DNA of 64,000 nucleotides, from positions 30,591 to 94,590 of the IMG/VR virus record IMGVR_UViG_3300017767_000001, one strand, 5' to 3'. The stretch is from a virus. Each line of letters starts with the position of its first letter. Position 1 is the first letter of the stretch. Under the pieces are notes generated by a model. The model ran no database searches, had not been told where the DNA came from, and was given only the letters and a program-made list of their open reading frames with translations. Both the position numbers and the translations under genes were made by a program. Shown one piece after another: positions 45,727-54,770 of this stretch.

Positions 45727-48234
45727 CCATCAAATGGAGCTACGCAAACAATCAGTGGGCGTACGTATACATACAATAGTGCAAAAAATAAGTGGGATAC
45801 TACTGCTACAGAGGTAGCAGGCCCAACTGCAACTGTATATGCAAATGTTGCTGCCCTGCCTACTTCTGGAAATATTACTGGCAACCAGGCTTTTGTAAGT
45901 GCTACAAATCGGTTATACATATGGAATGGTACTGGTTGGTATAATATTGCACTTATTAATACAAATCCAACTATTAGTGGTGTAGCTTCGAGTTATGCTT
46001 TAGCAATTGATGGTACTGCTACGACTGTAACGATTACAGCTTCTGACCCCGAAGGCATACCAATTACTTACAGTATTGCTTCGGATACTTCTGGAAATTC
46101 TGCAACAGTAGCTCAAGGAACGGGTTCAAATACAAACGTATTTACGATTACTCCTTCTACAAATACAGCTCACGCAGGAACTTTCAGTCTTACTTTCCGT
46201 GCAAGTGATGGTGTAAATCTGGCAACTGCTGTATCTTCCTTTACATTACAGTTTAAGGTTCAGAATCAAAAGTATACTACAGCACTCATTACTTCAGTAG
46301 GGGCAAACAATGCTGTTAACACTTCTTTTGACGATAAGTCTACAAACGACCATACAATTACTGTAGCAGGAGACGCACATCAAACTACATTTAGTCCTTA
46401 TCGACATGGAGGATATTCAACTTATTTTGATGGCACAACAGATTATTTAAAAGTAACAGACTCAGCCGAACATGACTTTGGAACAGGTGATTTCAGTATG
46501 GAATTTTTCTGGTGGCCTGAAACGGTAACTGGAAATAGTGGAAACATACATATAATGATTTCTGCTCCAAATAATAGTCATAATCAGTTTATCTACCATG
46601 AGTCCAACTATTGGTATTATCAAAGTGGAGGTGGGGGCGCTACAGTAATACCAAGTTCTACAGGGGCCGCCACTGCTAAGACATGGAATCATGTGGTTCT
46701 TTGTAGATCTGGAACTACAATGAGTATATTTAGTAATGGTAGTCGAACTGCAACAGTGCAGTCAAGTGCAGCAGTTGATTTTTCTCATGCAACTATTGGT
46801 CGATATGATAGTGGAGGCTATGAAGTAGACGGATATATTCGAGATATGAGATGGTTAAAAGGAAGCTCTGCCTACGATGCTACACAAACATCTATAACAG
46901 TTCCGACCGAGCCTCTTACAGCAGTAACAAACACTACTTTCCTTGCTTGTCACTTACCTTATATTGCTGATGGTTCTACTACAGGCCATAGTATAGCTGT
47001 AAATGGCAATACTAAAACACTACCATTTGCACCTTATGACGAACAAGAGTACTCTGCCAGTAGTCATGGAGGTTCTGCGCATTTTGATGGTACTGGTGAT
47101 TATTTAAGTATTGCGGATCACGCAGATTTAGATATGGGTAGTTCGGATTTTACAATAGAAGGTTGGTATTATCCAGTTGTAACTCCGGGCGGAATGAATG
47201 GATTACTTTCAAAACGAGCAAATAGTAGTGAAGCAAACGGAATTTTAATATATTTTGGAGGCACTAGCACGGGCGAACCCTCCCTTTTAGTTGCACAGTC
47301 TGGTTCTTGGGCAATCAACACAGCTTCAAGTATAACTTTTAAAACTGGCCAGTGGAATCATTTTGCAATTGTAAGAAATGGAACTAGTTTTAAACTTTAC
47401 ATTAATGGAAAAGCAGGAGTATCAGTTACTAGTTCTATTACTGTAACTGATAATGGACATGCATTTATAATAGGAGCAATGGGAGCTGACGGTAGTAATC
47501 CCTTAGCAGAATCTAATATATGTGATTTTCGTGTAGTAAAAGGAACAGCACTTTATACTGCGGATTTTACTCCTCCAACTGCTCCTCTTACAGCAGTTAC
47601 AAACACAAAACTACTTGTACAAAGTACAGACGCAGGCATCATTGATAAGGCTCAAGTTGCTCAACAAATAAAGTTAGTAGGAGATGTAAAATCCTCTACT
47701 ACTCAAAATAAGTTTTTAACATCTTCAATAAAATTTGATGACAATGGTGATTATATTATTGTAAAACCTGGTCGAGAGTGGGCTTTTGGAACGGGCGATT
47801 TTACAGTAGAATATTGGATTTATTATAATGCGATAGGAAGCTATGATTATGTATATGATGGCAGAAATAGTAGTCAAACTACAGGCGCTTGGAGTGTAGC
47901 TCATGGTTACGGGGGAGGAAATGCCACAATACTTCAGTGGGCAAGTGGAGGTAGCGTAATTCTTACTGCTGCGAGTAATCCATCTACAAGTCAATGGGTC
48001 CATGTTGCATTCTGCAGAAGTGGCTCAACCTTAAAACTATTCTATGATGGGACTGAAAATCAAAGTGCTACAGATAATACAAACTACTCTACAAATCTTA
48101 CTCATTCTTACTTTGGATGTAGACACAGTATCGAACATTATTTAAATGCATACCTAAGCGATTTTCGTGTAACAAAAGGTTTAGCTAGATACACTTCAAA
48201 CTTCACTGCGCCGACAGCAGCTTTACAAGGGTAA
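45703..48234 (+). CDS. Adhesin array member 7: Ig-like domain plus three LamG-like lectin domains
   Basis: The 843-residue product is a full-length paralogue of member 4: tag INFTDSPSNGATQTISGRTY, an NRLYIWNGTGWYNIALI segment, and an Ig-like domain (about 85-190) almost identical to that of member 4. Three LamG-like domains follow at about 215-410, 440-640 and 655-843. The LamG parts, above all their loops, diverge far more than the tag and Ig-like domain. It is the last gene before the convergent terminator. Confidence 0.82.
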   Translation: MAINFTDSPSNGATQTISGRTYTYNSAKNKWDTTATEVAGPTATVYANVAALPTSGNITGNQAFVSATNRLYIWNGTGWYNIALINTNPTISGVASSYALAIDGTATTVTITASDPEGIPITYSIASDTSGNSATVAQGTGSNTNVFTITPSTNTAHAGTFSLTFRASDGVNLATAVSSFTLQFKVQNQKYTTALITSVGANNAVNTSFDDKSTNDHTITVAGDAHQTTFSPYRHGGYSTYFDGTTDYLKVTDSAEHDFGTGDFSMEFFWWPETVTGNSGNIHIMISAPNNSHNQFIYHESNYWYYQSGGGGATVIPSSTGAATAKTWNHVVLCRSGTTMSIFSNGSRTATVQSSAAVDFSHATIGRYDSGGYEVDGYIRDMRWLKGSSAYDATQTSITVPTEPLTAVTNTTFLACHLPYIADGSTTGHSIAVNGNTKTLPFAPYDEQEYSASSHGGSAHFDGTGDYLSIADHADLDMGSSDFTIEGWYYPVVTPGGMNGLLSKRANSSEANGILIYFGGTSTGEPSLLVAQSGSWAINTASSITFKTGQWNHFAIVRNGTSFKLYINGKAGVSVTSSITVTDNGHAFIIGAMGADGSNPLAESNICDFRVVKGTALYTADFTPPTAPLTAVTNTKLLVQSTDAGIIDKAQVAQQIKLVGDVKSSTTQNKFLTSSIKFDDNGDYIIVKPGREWAFGTGDFTVEYWIYYNAIGSYDYVYDGRNSSQTTGAWSVAHGYGGGNATILQWASGGSVILTAASNPSTSQWVHVAFCRSGSTLKLFYDGTENQSATDNTNYSTNLTHSYFGCRHSIEHYLNAYLSDFRVTKGLARYTSNFTAPTAALQG

Positions 48235-48235
48235 T

Positions 48236-48263
48236 AAAAAAGGGGCTTAGAGCCCCTTTATTT
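48236..48263. terminator. Bidirectional terminator between the two converging operons
   Basis: GGGGCT and AGCCCC form a stem around a TAG loop, flanked by six A residues on the left and TTTA TTT on the right. Read on the minus strand the hairpin is followed by six U residues, so it is strongest for the replication operon. It also serves the fibre operon. The TAA stop of the last minus-strand gene (48249-48247) lies inside the hairpin. Confidence 0.88.
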
Positions 48264-48504
48264 CTTCTTGAAGTGCCATTGTGAATCCACGTATTGCCAT
48301 TTCAAGTCGTTCAACTTTTAACTTCTCTTGCTCTAATTGTTCTTGTAAATCTTGAATTTGAGCAAGATATGAGATAGCTTTATCTGATAAGTCAGAAGCA
48401 GGAGTAGGGTCGGGAGCTCCCTCTCCCTCGTTTTCCCACTCCGACTCCGGACGAAGCTCTATAGAATCAGTCGCTGCTGACTTCGTCTCCAGTTCCTTCT
48501 TCAT
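48247..48504 (-). CDS. Small coiled-coil protein, paralogue of its upstream neighbour
   Basis: This is an 85-residue product if started at the ATG at 48504, which has AAGGATGGAG just upstream; ATGs at 48513 and 48540 are also in frame. The C-terminal half (YLAQIQDLQEQLEQEKL..., then GF.MALQEEI) matches the pattern of the upstream gene: Y..Q.QDL, a short helix, then A..GF...L..EI. The N-terminal half is acidic and Pro/Glu-rich and has no match there. The two genes overlap by 38 bases in different frames. Function unknown. Confidence 0.65.
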   Translation of the reverse strand: MKKELETKSAATDSIELRPESEWENEGEGAPDPTPASDLSDKAISYLAQIQDLQEQLEQEKLKVERLEMAIRGFTMALQEEIKGL

Positions 48505-48736
48505 TTTCTCCATCCTTAAACACTTTATTTTGTGCTTCAATCTCTGATGCCAATAGACTTACAAATCCTGCTCGAGCTACTTCACATTGGTGTAGTTTTG
48601 CTTTAATTTGTAGCATTTGTGTATTAAGATCCTGTACCTGATCAATATAGTACTTTGAGGTCTCATTAAGTTTTTCAATCTCATGCTCTTCTCCCCCGAG
48701 AACAAGCGTCGGATTGTCTTCGTTGATAATTTTCAT
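48467..48736 (-). CDS. Small protein, DUF6447-like
   Basis: The 89-residue product begins with a short beta pattern (NPTLVLGGEEHEIEKLNE). A helix pair follows: YYIDQVQDLNTQMLQIKAKL, then CEVARAGFVSLLASEIE. This order resembles small phage proteins of the DUF6447 type, which are common in marine phages and have no known function. It lies 8 bases after the nrdB stop. The same helix pair recurs in the next gene. Confidence 0.65.
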   Translation of the reverse strand: MKIINEDNPTLVLGGEEHEIEKLNETSKYYIDQVQDLNTQMLQIKAKLHQCEVARAGFVSLLASEIEAQNKVFKDGENEEGTGDEVSSD

Positions 48737-48744
48737 CTATTCTC

Positions 48745-49710
48745 CTATTTAAATATGTCTTGCCAGTTACCTGTGGTGCTAGCACGAGCATATTCGGTAG
48801 CACGATTTTCAAAAAAGTTTGTATGTTCTACTGCATTCAGCATATAGTCTAACCACGGCAAAGGATTATTCTCACTATGAAAAATCTTTTTCATGCCGAG
48901 ACCCAGCAATCTTCGATCTGCAATGTATCTAATATACTCCTTTACTTCTTCTGCTGTAAGATCAGGAACATCAGCATCTTCAAAACAAAGATCAATAAAA
49001 GCATCTTCTAATTCTACTGTACGCTCTGCTGCACAATAAATTTGATACTTTAGATCATCATTCCAAAGTTCTGGATTTTCTGCAATGAAGGTTCGGAATA
49101 ACTGAGACATTCCTTCTACATGCAGACTCTCGTCTCGAATACTCCAAGTTACAATCTGTCCCATGCCTTTCATAAGATTGTGACGAGGAAAGTTCAATAG
49201 AATTGCAAAACTACTAAATAGCTGCACTCCTTCCGTAAACCCGGAATAAATAGCCATAGTTTTTGCAATATTCATCGGAGTATCCATACCAAAGTTAGAT
49301 AGATGTTCATGCTTATCCATCATGGCTTTATGCTCCATGAATTTTTGGTACTCGTCGTCTCCAAACCCTAGAGTTTCTAAAAGCAAAGAATATGCTTCTT
49401 GATGTACTGCTTCCATTGCGGCAAATGCAGAAAGCATCATTCTTATTTCAGGCTGCTTAAATGTTGGTAGATAATGTGTAGCATAGCCACAGCAAACATC
49501 TACGTCTGCCTGAGTAAAGAAACGAAAGATTTGATTAATCAGTTTCTTATTTCCAGGTGTTAGTTTCTCCCGATAATCCTTTAAATCGTCAGCAAGATTG
49601 ACTTCATCAGGAAGCCAATGCATGTGCTGTTGATTTTTGTAATGCTCATAAGCCCAAGGATAGTTAAAAGGCTTGTAATACTCTCTTTCTGCTAATAAAT
49701 TCATATTCAC
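48745..49710 (-). CDS. nrdB: Ribonucleotide reductase small subunit, class Ia (R2)
   Basis: The 321-residue product provides the tyrosyl radical for ribonucleotide reduction. Iron ligands D69, E100 and H103 and the radical Y107 (MEAVHQEAY) match E. coli D84, E115, H118 and Y122 in spacing. The second ligand set is in FTEGVQLF and WSIRDESLHVEGM. The C-terminal peptide NWQDIFK would bind the large subunit. The retained Tyr argues for class Ia rather than the Phe-type class Ic. The start overlaps the nrdA stop (ATGA), so both are co-translated. The enzyme supplies dNTPs for phage DNA synthesis. Confidence 0.95.
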   Translation of the reverse strand: MNMNLLAEREYYKPFNYPWAYEHYKNQQHMHWLPDEVNLADDLKDYREKLTPGNKKLINQIFRFFTQADVDVCCGYATHYLPTFKQPEIRMMLSAFAAMEAVHQEAYSLLLETLGFGDDEYQKFMEHKAMMDKHEHLSNFGMDTPMNIAKTMAIYSGFTEGVQLFSSFAILLNFPRHNLMKGMGQIVTWSIRDESLHVEGMSQLFRTFIAENPELWNDDLKYQIYCAAERTVELEDAFIDLCFEDADVPDLTAEEVKEYIRYIADRRLLGLGMKKIFHSENNPLPWLDYMLNAVEHTNFFENRATEYARASTTGNWQDIFK

Positions 49711-51482
49711 CCTTCACACGCTACGCAAGCGTCTTCGTCCATCGACTCAAATATTCTTTGTCGTAGAACTTCATCTGATACATTTTCTGCTCTTTTATGT
49801 GCTTCACTACGCAAGTAGTAAAGTGTTTTTACTTTTTTCTTCCATGCCATCATATGTATTGAGTGCAGCTCTTGTTTTGATACATCCGAAGGAAAGAATA
49901 TATTTAGAGACTGACTTTGACAAATTTGTTTTTGTCGGTCTGCCGCCATATCTACTACCCACCTCTGATCTATTTCTACAGCGGTTTTAAATACATATTT
50001 TGTCCATTCATCTAAAAATTCTAGATGTTGAACAGAGCCTCCATTTGTTACAATATCTTTCCATACTTCTTCTGTATCCATTTCTATTTCTTGTAATACA
50101 GCTTGTAGATACTCATTTTTTTGTAAGCTAGATCCGCTTTTAGTTTTTTGAGTAAACGCATTAGCTCTATATGGCTCAATACTAGGGCTAGTATTGCCAC
50201 AGATAATAGAACTACTAGCGTTAGGAGCAATGGCAAGAAGATGTACATTACGACGACCAGTCCCGATAGCATCAGGAGCTTCGCCGCGCTCTTGAGCAAG
50301 TTTTTCGCTTGCCGCTTCTGCACAGGATTTGATGTGCCAGAACATTGCCATGTTTCTGTTTTTTGCTTGGAATGATTCGAAAGGTATACTATGTCTTTGT
50401 AAATAGGCATGAAATCCCATTGCTCCTAAGCCAATGCTTCTTTCTCGTTCTGCACTATACTTAGCTTTTGCTAGTTCATTAGGTGCATTCTCGATAAAAT
50501 AAGTGAGTACATTATCTAACATACGAACAAGATCAGGAATAAACTGAGGATCGTTACTCCACTCATCGTATTCTTCCAAGTTTACACTTGAGAGACAACA
50601 TACTGCGGTACGATTTTCGTCTGTAGGAAGTGTAATTTCACTACATAAATTGGACTGATTTACTTTTAATCCAAGATCTTTTTGGCACTCTGGAAGTGCC
50701 TCCTGCACTGTATCGCCAAACATAATGTAAGGCTCTCCGGTCTCCACTCGATTCTGAATAAGTTTTACCCAAAGAGTCTTAGCTGATACTACTTTTGTTG
50801 TAATACCGCTATTTGGATCAATCAAGGGCCAACTATCATCAAATCCTTCTTCTTTTGTAGCCCCTTCTATAAGCTGCATGAAATCGTCAGGAATAATAAC
50901 ACCATGGTGCAAGTTAGTAGACTTACGATTAATATCACCTCCAGTCGGCTTTCGCATATCCAAGTATTCTTCAATTTCTGGATGAGACATTGGTAAGTAC
51001 GAAGCATAGCTCCCTCTCCTAGTTACGCCTTGCGAGAATGCAAGCATCTCTGCATCTACGACTTTAAGAAATGGTATAACGCCTGTAGACTCAGATCCAT
51101 TACTGGTTTTCGAACCCACTGAACGTATATCACCCCAATAACCACCAATGCCGCCACCGACTGAACTGAGAAACGCATTCTCTGTATAGTGGTCGGTGAT
51201 ACCAGTTCTACTATCATCCACGTAATTAAGAAAGCAAGAGATAGGAAGGCCCCGCTTAGTGCCTCCATTGCTAAGGATGGGAGTAGAGAACATGAACCAG
51301 AGTTTACTAGCGTAATCATACAATCGCTGGGCATGTTCTTCATCATCTGCAAATGCCTCCGCTGCTCGTGCAAATGCCTGTTGAGGAGACCCTTCTCCAT
51401 CAACTAAGTATCTATCTTGTAGTGTTCTTATACTAAATTGCGAGAGATAACGATCTCTACGAAAATCAATTTCTATATTCAT
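49707..51482 (-). CDS. nrdA: Ribonucleotide reductase large subunit, class I (R1)
   Basis: The 591-residue product has the catalytic residues N278, C280 and E282 (NQSNLCSEI), the redox Cys pair C83 and C295 or C296, a Tyr-Tyr pair in KTLYYLRSE, and the C-terminal CVACEG tail used for re-reduction. It is about 170 residues shorter than E. coli NrdA, and the N-terminal ATP-cone is missing: the conserved body begins almost at once. Loss of the cone would remove dATP feedback inhibition, as expected for a phage enzyme. No intein or intron interrupts it. The start lies 17 bases inside the upstream exonuclease gene. Confidence 0.95.
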   Translation of the reverse strand: MNIEIDFRRDRYLSQFSIRTLQDRYLVDGEGSPQQAFARAAEAFADDEEHAQRLYDYASKLWFMFSTPILSNGGTKRGLPISCFLNYVDDSRTGITDHYTENAFLSSVGGGIGGYWGDIRSVGSKTSNGSESTGVIPFLKVVDAEMLAFSQGVTRRGSYASYLPMSHPEIEEYLDMRKPTGGDINRKSTNLHHGVIIPDDFMQLIEGATKEEGFDDSWPLIDPNSGITTKVVSAKTLWVKLIQNRVETGEPYIMFGDTVQEALPECQKDLGLKVNQSNLCSEITLPTDENRTAVCCLSSVNLEEYDEWSNDPQFIPDLVRMLDNVLTYFIENAPNELAKAKYSAERERSIGLGAMGFHAYLQRHSIPFESFQAKNRNMAMFWHIKSCAEAASEKLAQERGEAPDAIGTGRRNVHLLAIAPNASSSIICGNTSPSIEPYRANAFTQKTKSGSSLQKNEYLQAVLQEIEMDTEEVWKDIVTNGGSVQHLEFLDEWTKYVFKTAVEIDQRWVVDMAADRQKQICQSQSLNIFFPSDVSKQELHSIHMMAWKKKVKTLYYLRSEAHKRAENVSDEVLRQRIFESMDEDACVACEG

Positions 51483-52305
51483 TTATTTTACTCTCAATAT
51501 CTACTATATTAGCCTTACCTATTGCATCATCGCAAAAAGTTATTAAATCCATAAGTTCATAGTTCGCTAAGATTTGATCCGCATTTTCATTAAGAGTTTG
51601 TATATACTTATACTTACTATTAATAGGTATTGCTTCATAAATACTAAAAGCATTTCCATATTGCTCTATAAGTTGCTGAGCTCGTTTCGGTCCTATGCCA
51701 GGAATTCCTGGAACATTATCCCCTTTATCTCCTGTTAAACATTTTAAAGAAATATATTCTTCTGGTTTTACGTCATAGTGTTGTGACCAGTTTTCTAGCG
51801 TGACTTCCTTCCTCGTCACATAAGAAAATCTACTTACAGTATCTTGAATAAGTAAGTCCCAGTCTCGGTCACTTGATACTAGCCATATATTCTCTAAATC
51901 ATAAACATTTTTATGCTTTACTAGATGTGCAGCAACATCATCTGCTTCTACTCCTTTGTATCGAAGTAGTATATAATCTTCTGCAAGCACTTCAAGTGTT
52001 GCTTCAAACTCCTCAAAGAACTCTTCAAACGCAATTCTTTCTTCTTCACTTTGTTCTGCAAACTTTTCTTTTCTATTCTGTTTGTAGTCAGGGTACAGTT
52101 CTTTTCTGTATGAAGAAGATCCCCAGTCTGCTGCTATAATTATTTCACTGCACCCATAAGAGGACGCAAGAGATTGTACTGTTTTTTGATAGTCATATCT
52201 AAAGTCTGTTCTTCCTTGATGTTTCCATCGAAATGCAAGATTTAGTGCATCTACTATCAGTGTTGTTTTTGTATCTGATATTCTATCCTCAAAACTAAAT
52301 GCCAT
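51466..52305 (-). CDS. 5'-3' exonuclease / flap endonuclease (FEN family)
   Basis: The 279-residue product has the FEN/5'-3' exonuclease layout. It has acidic residues in LIVDALNLAFRW, an IIIAADWGSSSYRKELYPDYK block, a GVEADDVAAHL motif and a VSSDRDWDLLIQ motif. A helix-hairpin-helix with VPGIPGIGPKRAQQLI and the metal-binding GDKGDN before it follow. It resembles the 5' nuclease domain of bacterial PolI and T5/T4 RNase H types, and would remove RNA primers and flaps; the family A polymerase here has no 5' nuclease domain. Stop overlaps nrdA. Confidence 0.92.
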   Translation of the reverse strand: MAFSFEDRISDTKTTLIVDALNLAFRWKHQGRTDFRYDYQKTVQSLASSYGCSEIIIAADWGSSSYRKELYPDYKQNRKEKFAEQSEEERIAFEEFFEEFEATLEVLAEDYILLRYKGVEADDVAAHLVKHKNVYDLENIWLVSSDRDWDLLIQDTVSRFSYVTRKEVTLENWSQHYDVKPEEYISLKCLTGDKGDNVPGIPGIGPKRAQQLIEQYGNAFSIYEAIPINSKYKYIQTLNENADQILANYELMDLITFCDDAIGKANIVDIESKINEYRN

Positions 52306-52741
52306 TTAAAAACTCCGGTTGTTCTTTTTCTAGCCATTCGTTAGCAAGTAATACAAAGCACTGCAAAAAGCATATGAACATATACTCTTTTGTTTTTTCA
52401 GGAGGCGTATCTGTAACTACAAATATAGGAGAGCGATTATATTTAAAAAACAAGAGAGGCTCCTGGTTACCGCCTGCGGCTTGTTTTAACAACTTAACCC
52501 ACCACCGAATAAGATTATTTGTTCTAGGCGCAGTAAAAATTTTATCAGTAAGAGGAGACTCAGAATAGTTTTTTACTTCTATACAATACTTATTTTTTTC
52601 ATGCGGAACATACAAATCTCCCTTCAAATACTCAAGAGCCCCGGAACTCGGGACTCTTTCAAACTGAAGGCCGGTATGTTCTCTTAATAAATCTCTTACT
52701 AGATACTCTCCTCGAGCGCCCTTTGCTCTGCTGTCTACCAC
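52295..52741 (-). CDS. Hjc-like Holliday junction resolvase / PD-(D/E)xK nuclease
   Basis: The 148-residue product starts with SRAKGARGEYLVRDLL, then RVPSSGA, KGDLYV and YCIEVKNY. This is the order and spacing of archaeal Hjc-type resolvases (catalytic E, D, then E-V-K). Such enzymes cut four-way junctions in recombining DNA. It is encoded between an SbcC-like and a FEN-like nuclease, in keeping with DNA processing. The C-terminal part contains a hydrophobic helix and is less conserved. It overlaps both neighbours by a few bases. Confidence 0.82.
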   Translation of the reverse strand: MVDSRAKGARGEYLVRDLLREHTGLQFERVPSSGALEYLKGDLYVPHEKNKYCIEVKNYSESPLTDKIFTAPRTNNLIRWWVKLLKQAAGGNQEPLLFFKYNRSPIFVVTDTPPEKTKEYMFICFLQCFVLLANEWLEKEQPEFLNGI

Positions 52742-52971
52742 AAGCTCCTCTCTATCTGTCGAAGTACATCTAATTTTTCTTTATACTCTGCGAGCTTTTC
52801 TAGCTCTGTCTCAATAGCTCCAAGAATATCTGGATGTTCTCCGATACCAACAGGATTTAAAAAGTAAACTTTAACATTTGTTTCGTGGTATTTACACTTA
52901 CCAAGCAAATACTCCTTCATATTTTCTATCATAAGATGCCCCGTAGTAAGTGTCATTTCTTCATTTGTCAT
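52735..52971 (-). CDS. Small hypothetical protein in the nuclease operon
   Basis: This is a 78-residue product between the SbcC-like gene (ATGA overlap) and the resolvase gene (7-base overlap). It has two helical ends and a short strand pair with VKVYFLNPVGIGEHPDI. No family is recognised. Tight coupling suggests a role with its neighbours, but nothing more can be said. Confidence 0.65.
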   Translation of the reverse strand: MTNEEMTLTTGHLMIENMKEYLLGKCKYHETNVKVYFLNPVGIGEHPDILGAIETELEKLAEYKEKLDVLRQIERSLW

Positions 52972-54770
52972 TCTAACCTCGATATATTTCCTGATTTAAC
53001 AACTTCTACTTTTTCAAGTAGAGGATGTGTCCATCCGTGACTAACAACATAAGTATTTAGATCTTCTTCTAATAATACTTCCACTAATTTTTCTCGCCCT
53101 GCATCGTCCAAAACTGCGATAACTTCATCTAAGAATAATATATTTATCTTAGACTTTGATATACTACTCATTAGTTTGCGAATAGCAATAAGAGTAGCCG
53201 TATTTACCCTAGCAAGCTCGCCACTAGATAAAGCCAAGATATCGACAATATTCCCATTGTCAGTAATTTGAACGTTAAGCTTATCGTTTGAAACAACGAA
53301 CTCCAATGTGAATCTTCCATCTGATAGTTCCGCCAAATAATGATTTGTAAGTTCTTCTAGATCTTTTACAAGATTTTCGATTTTATATGCAATCAATCCA
53401 TTTGTACTAAATGCTTTCTTTAGAACTTCTAAATTATTTGCAGTTTCTTTGTAGCTTTCAAACTGTGCCTGTTGCTCCTCAAGCTGGGCTAAAAAGTTGT
53501 CTGTCTGTTCTTGGATTACTTGAATTCTTGTGTTATGTCTTGTGATCTTTTCGTTACCTCTTGTGATCTTTTCCAAAGACTCTTGTGCTTGAACCAAGTC
53601 AGCTCGTATTCTTCCCAAGCGGCTTTCAAGCTCTCCTTTGTCCAAGAGGGCCACTGGTAAAGTTCGGTCAATACTTCGATAAATTTCTTGCCATTCTCTT
53701 TCAATTTTTCTGGCATTGTCATACTCGGCATTGTCTCGCTTAATTTCTGATATTCTTCCTTCAATTTCATATTCTTCCCTTCTATTTTCTGCAATCTTTT
53801 TTGTTTCTGTATCTATTAGCGACTGTTTGAACTCGGGATCTACTCCTTGCTCACAAGTAGGGCAATGATCTCCTAGTTTCTCTAGCTTTGCCAGTAGTTT
53901 CTTTGACCCCGCTACGACCCCGCGAAGATTTCCTAAGTCCGATTGCAATCTATCATACGATTGTTTTTCTGCTACAGTACAAGATTGTGCTTTTTGTAGA
54001 TCAATCTCACCCAGCATTTCTTTATATGTATTGTTCTGATTAATTTTTTTATTTTTTTCAGAAATATTTTTAATTTCTAATGAGAGTTCAGCGTATTCCT
54101 TTTCGTCTTTTGATGTGTCGATTGAAATTTCTTCCAGTGGCAGTATGGTTGTATCGGTCAATTTATTATCTTGCAACCATTTTTCTATCGTTGCTATCTT
54201 TGATTCTACGCTTGCAAGATTAACAGTCTGCTTCCTAGACTCTTCTTTGAACAACTCAAATAACCTAACATAGTGCTCTAAATGTAGTAAATCAATTAAG
54301 AATTTTTTTCTATTCGTATCGGTCGCTGTGAGAAATTGTAAGCTGCTGCTAGTGTTTTGATATACCAATTGGGTGAATGTTTTGAAATCAATACCGATAA
54401 TATCTTGCAGTGTCTTATAGGTATTGGTTGCGGTATGTGAGGATATATCCTCGCCATTTTCGAGGAGTCGAAGTTTAATACTGGACTTTCGGTCGATGAG
54501 AACCTCATATTGTTTAGTATCCTTAGTAAAGGTTAAGTGTATACTATAACCTTGATTAACATATCGATTTGGTATGTCTGCTTTTTTGATGCCTTTGGAG
54601 TTCTTATTGTAAAGGGCTTCCTCTATAATTAACGGGATGGAGGACTTCCCCATCCCGTTAGTACCAACAAGTTGAGTAACAGTATTACTGCTTAAATCTA
54701 ACTCATTGTTTTCTCCATAACTAAAGCAGTTACTCCATCGTAATTTTTGCAGAGTAATCATTAAATACAC
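52968..54770 (-). CDS. SbcC/Rad50-like ATPase subunit of a recombination nuclease (T4 gp46-like)
   Basis: The 600-residue product has a Walker A motif in VGTNGMGKSS near the N terminus, and long coiled-coil arms broken by a CPTC zinc hook near the middle. It ends with an ABC signature LALSSGELARVN, a Walker B LFLDEVIAVLD and a late conserved His (VVSHG). Together with the SbcD-like protein it would form a nuclease that trims DNA ends for recombination-dependent replication, as gp46/gp47 do in T4. The start overlaps sbcD by 41 bases; an ATG 9 bases further on (54761) is equally possible. Confidence 0.92.
   Translation of the reverse strand: MYLMITLQKLRWSNCFSYGENNELDLSSNTVTQLVGTNGMGKSSIPLIIEEALYNKNSKGIKKADIPNRYVNQGYSIHLTFTKDTKQYEVLIDRKSSIKLRLLENGEDISSHTATNTYKTLQDIIGIDFKTFTQLVYQNTSSSLQFLTATDTNRKKFLIDLLHLEHYVRLFELFKEESRKQTVNLASVESKIATIEKWLQDNKLTDTTILPLEEISIDTSKDEKEYAELSLEIKNISEKNKKINQNNTYKEMLGEIDLQKAQSCTVAEKQSYDRLQSDLGNLRGVVAGSKKLLAKLEKLGDHCPTCEQGVDPEFKQSLIDTETKKIAENRREEYEIEGRISEIKRDNAEYDNARKIEREWQEIYRSIDRTLPVALLDKGELESRLGRIRADLVQAQESLEKITRGNEKITRHNTRIQVIQEQTDNFLAQLEEQQAQFESYKETANNLEVLKKAFSTNGLIAYKIENLVKDLEELTNHYLAELSDGRFTLEFVVSNDKLNVQITDNGNIVDILALSSGELARVNTATLIAIRKLMSSISKSKINILFLDEVIAVLDDAGREKLVEVLLEEDLNTYVVSHGWTHPLLEKVEVVKSGNISRLE

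Noticed and set aside
34430-48234. Diversity-generating retroelement
   Set aside because: Adhesins with variable domains raised the idea, but no reverse transcriptase gene and no template/variable repeat pair were seen in the window.
50084-50410. Minus-strand ORF of 108 codons inside nrdA with a hydrophobic stretch
   Set aside because: It lies wholly inside a highly conserved gene in another frame and has no ribosome-binding site or neighbour coupling.
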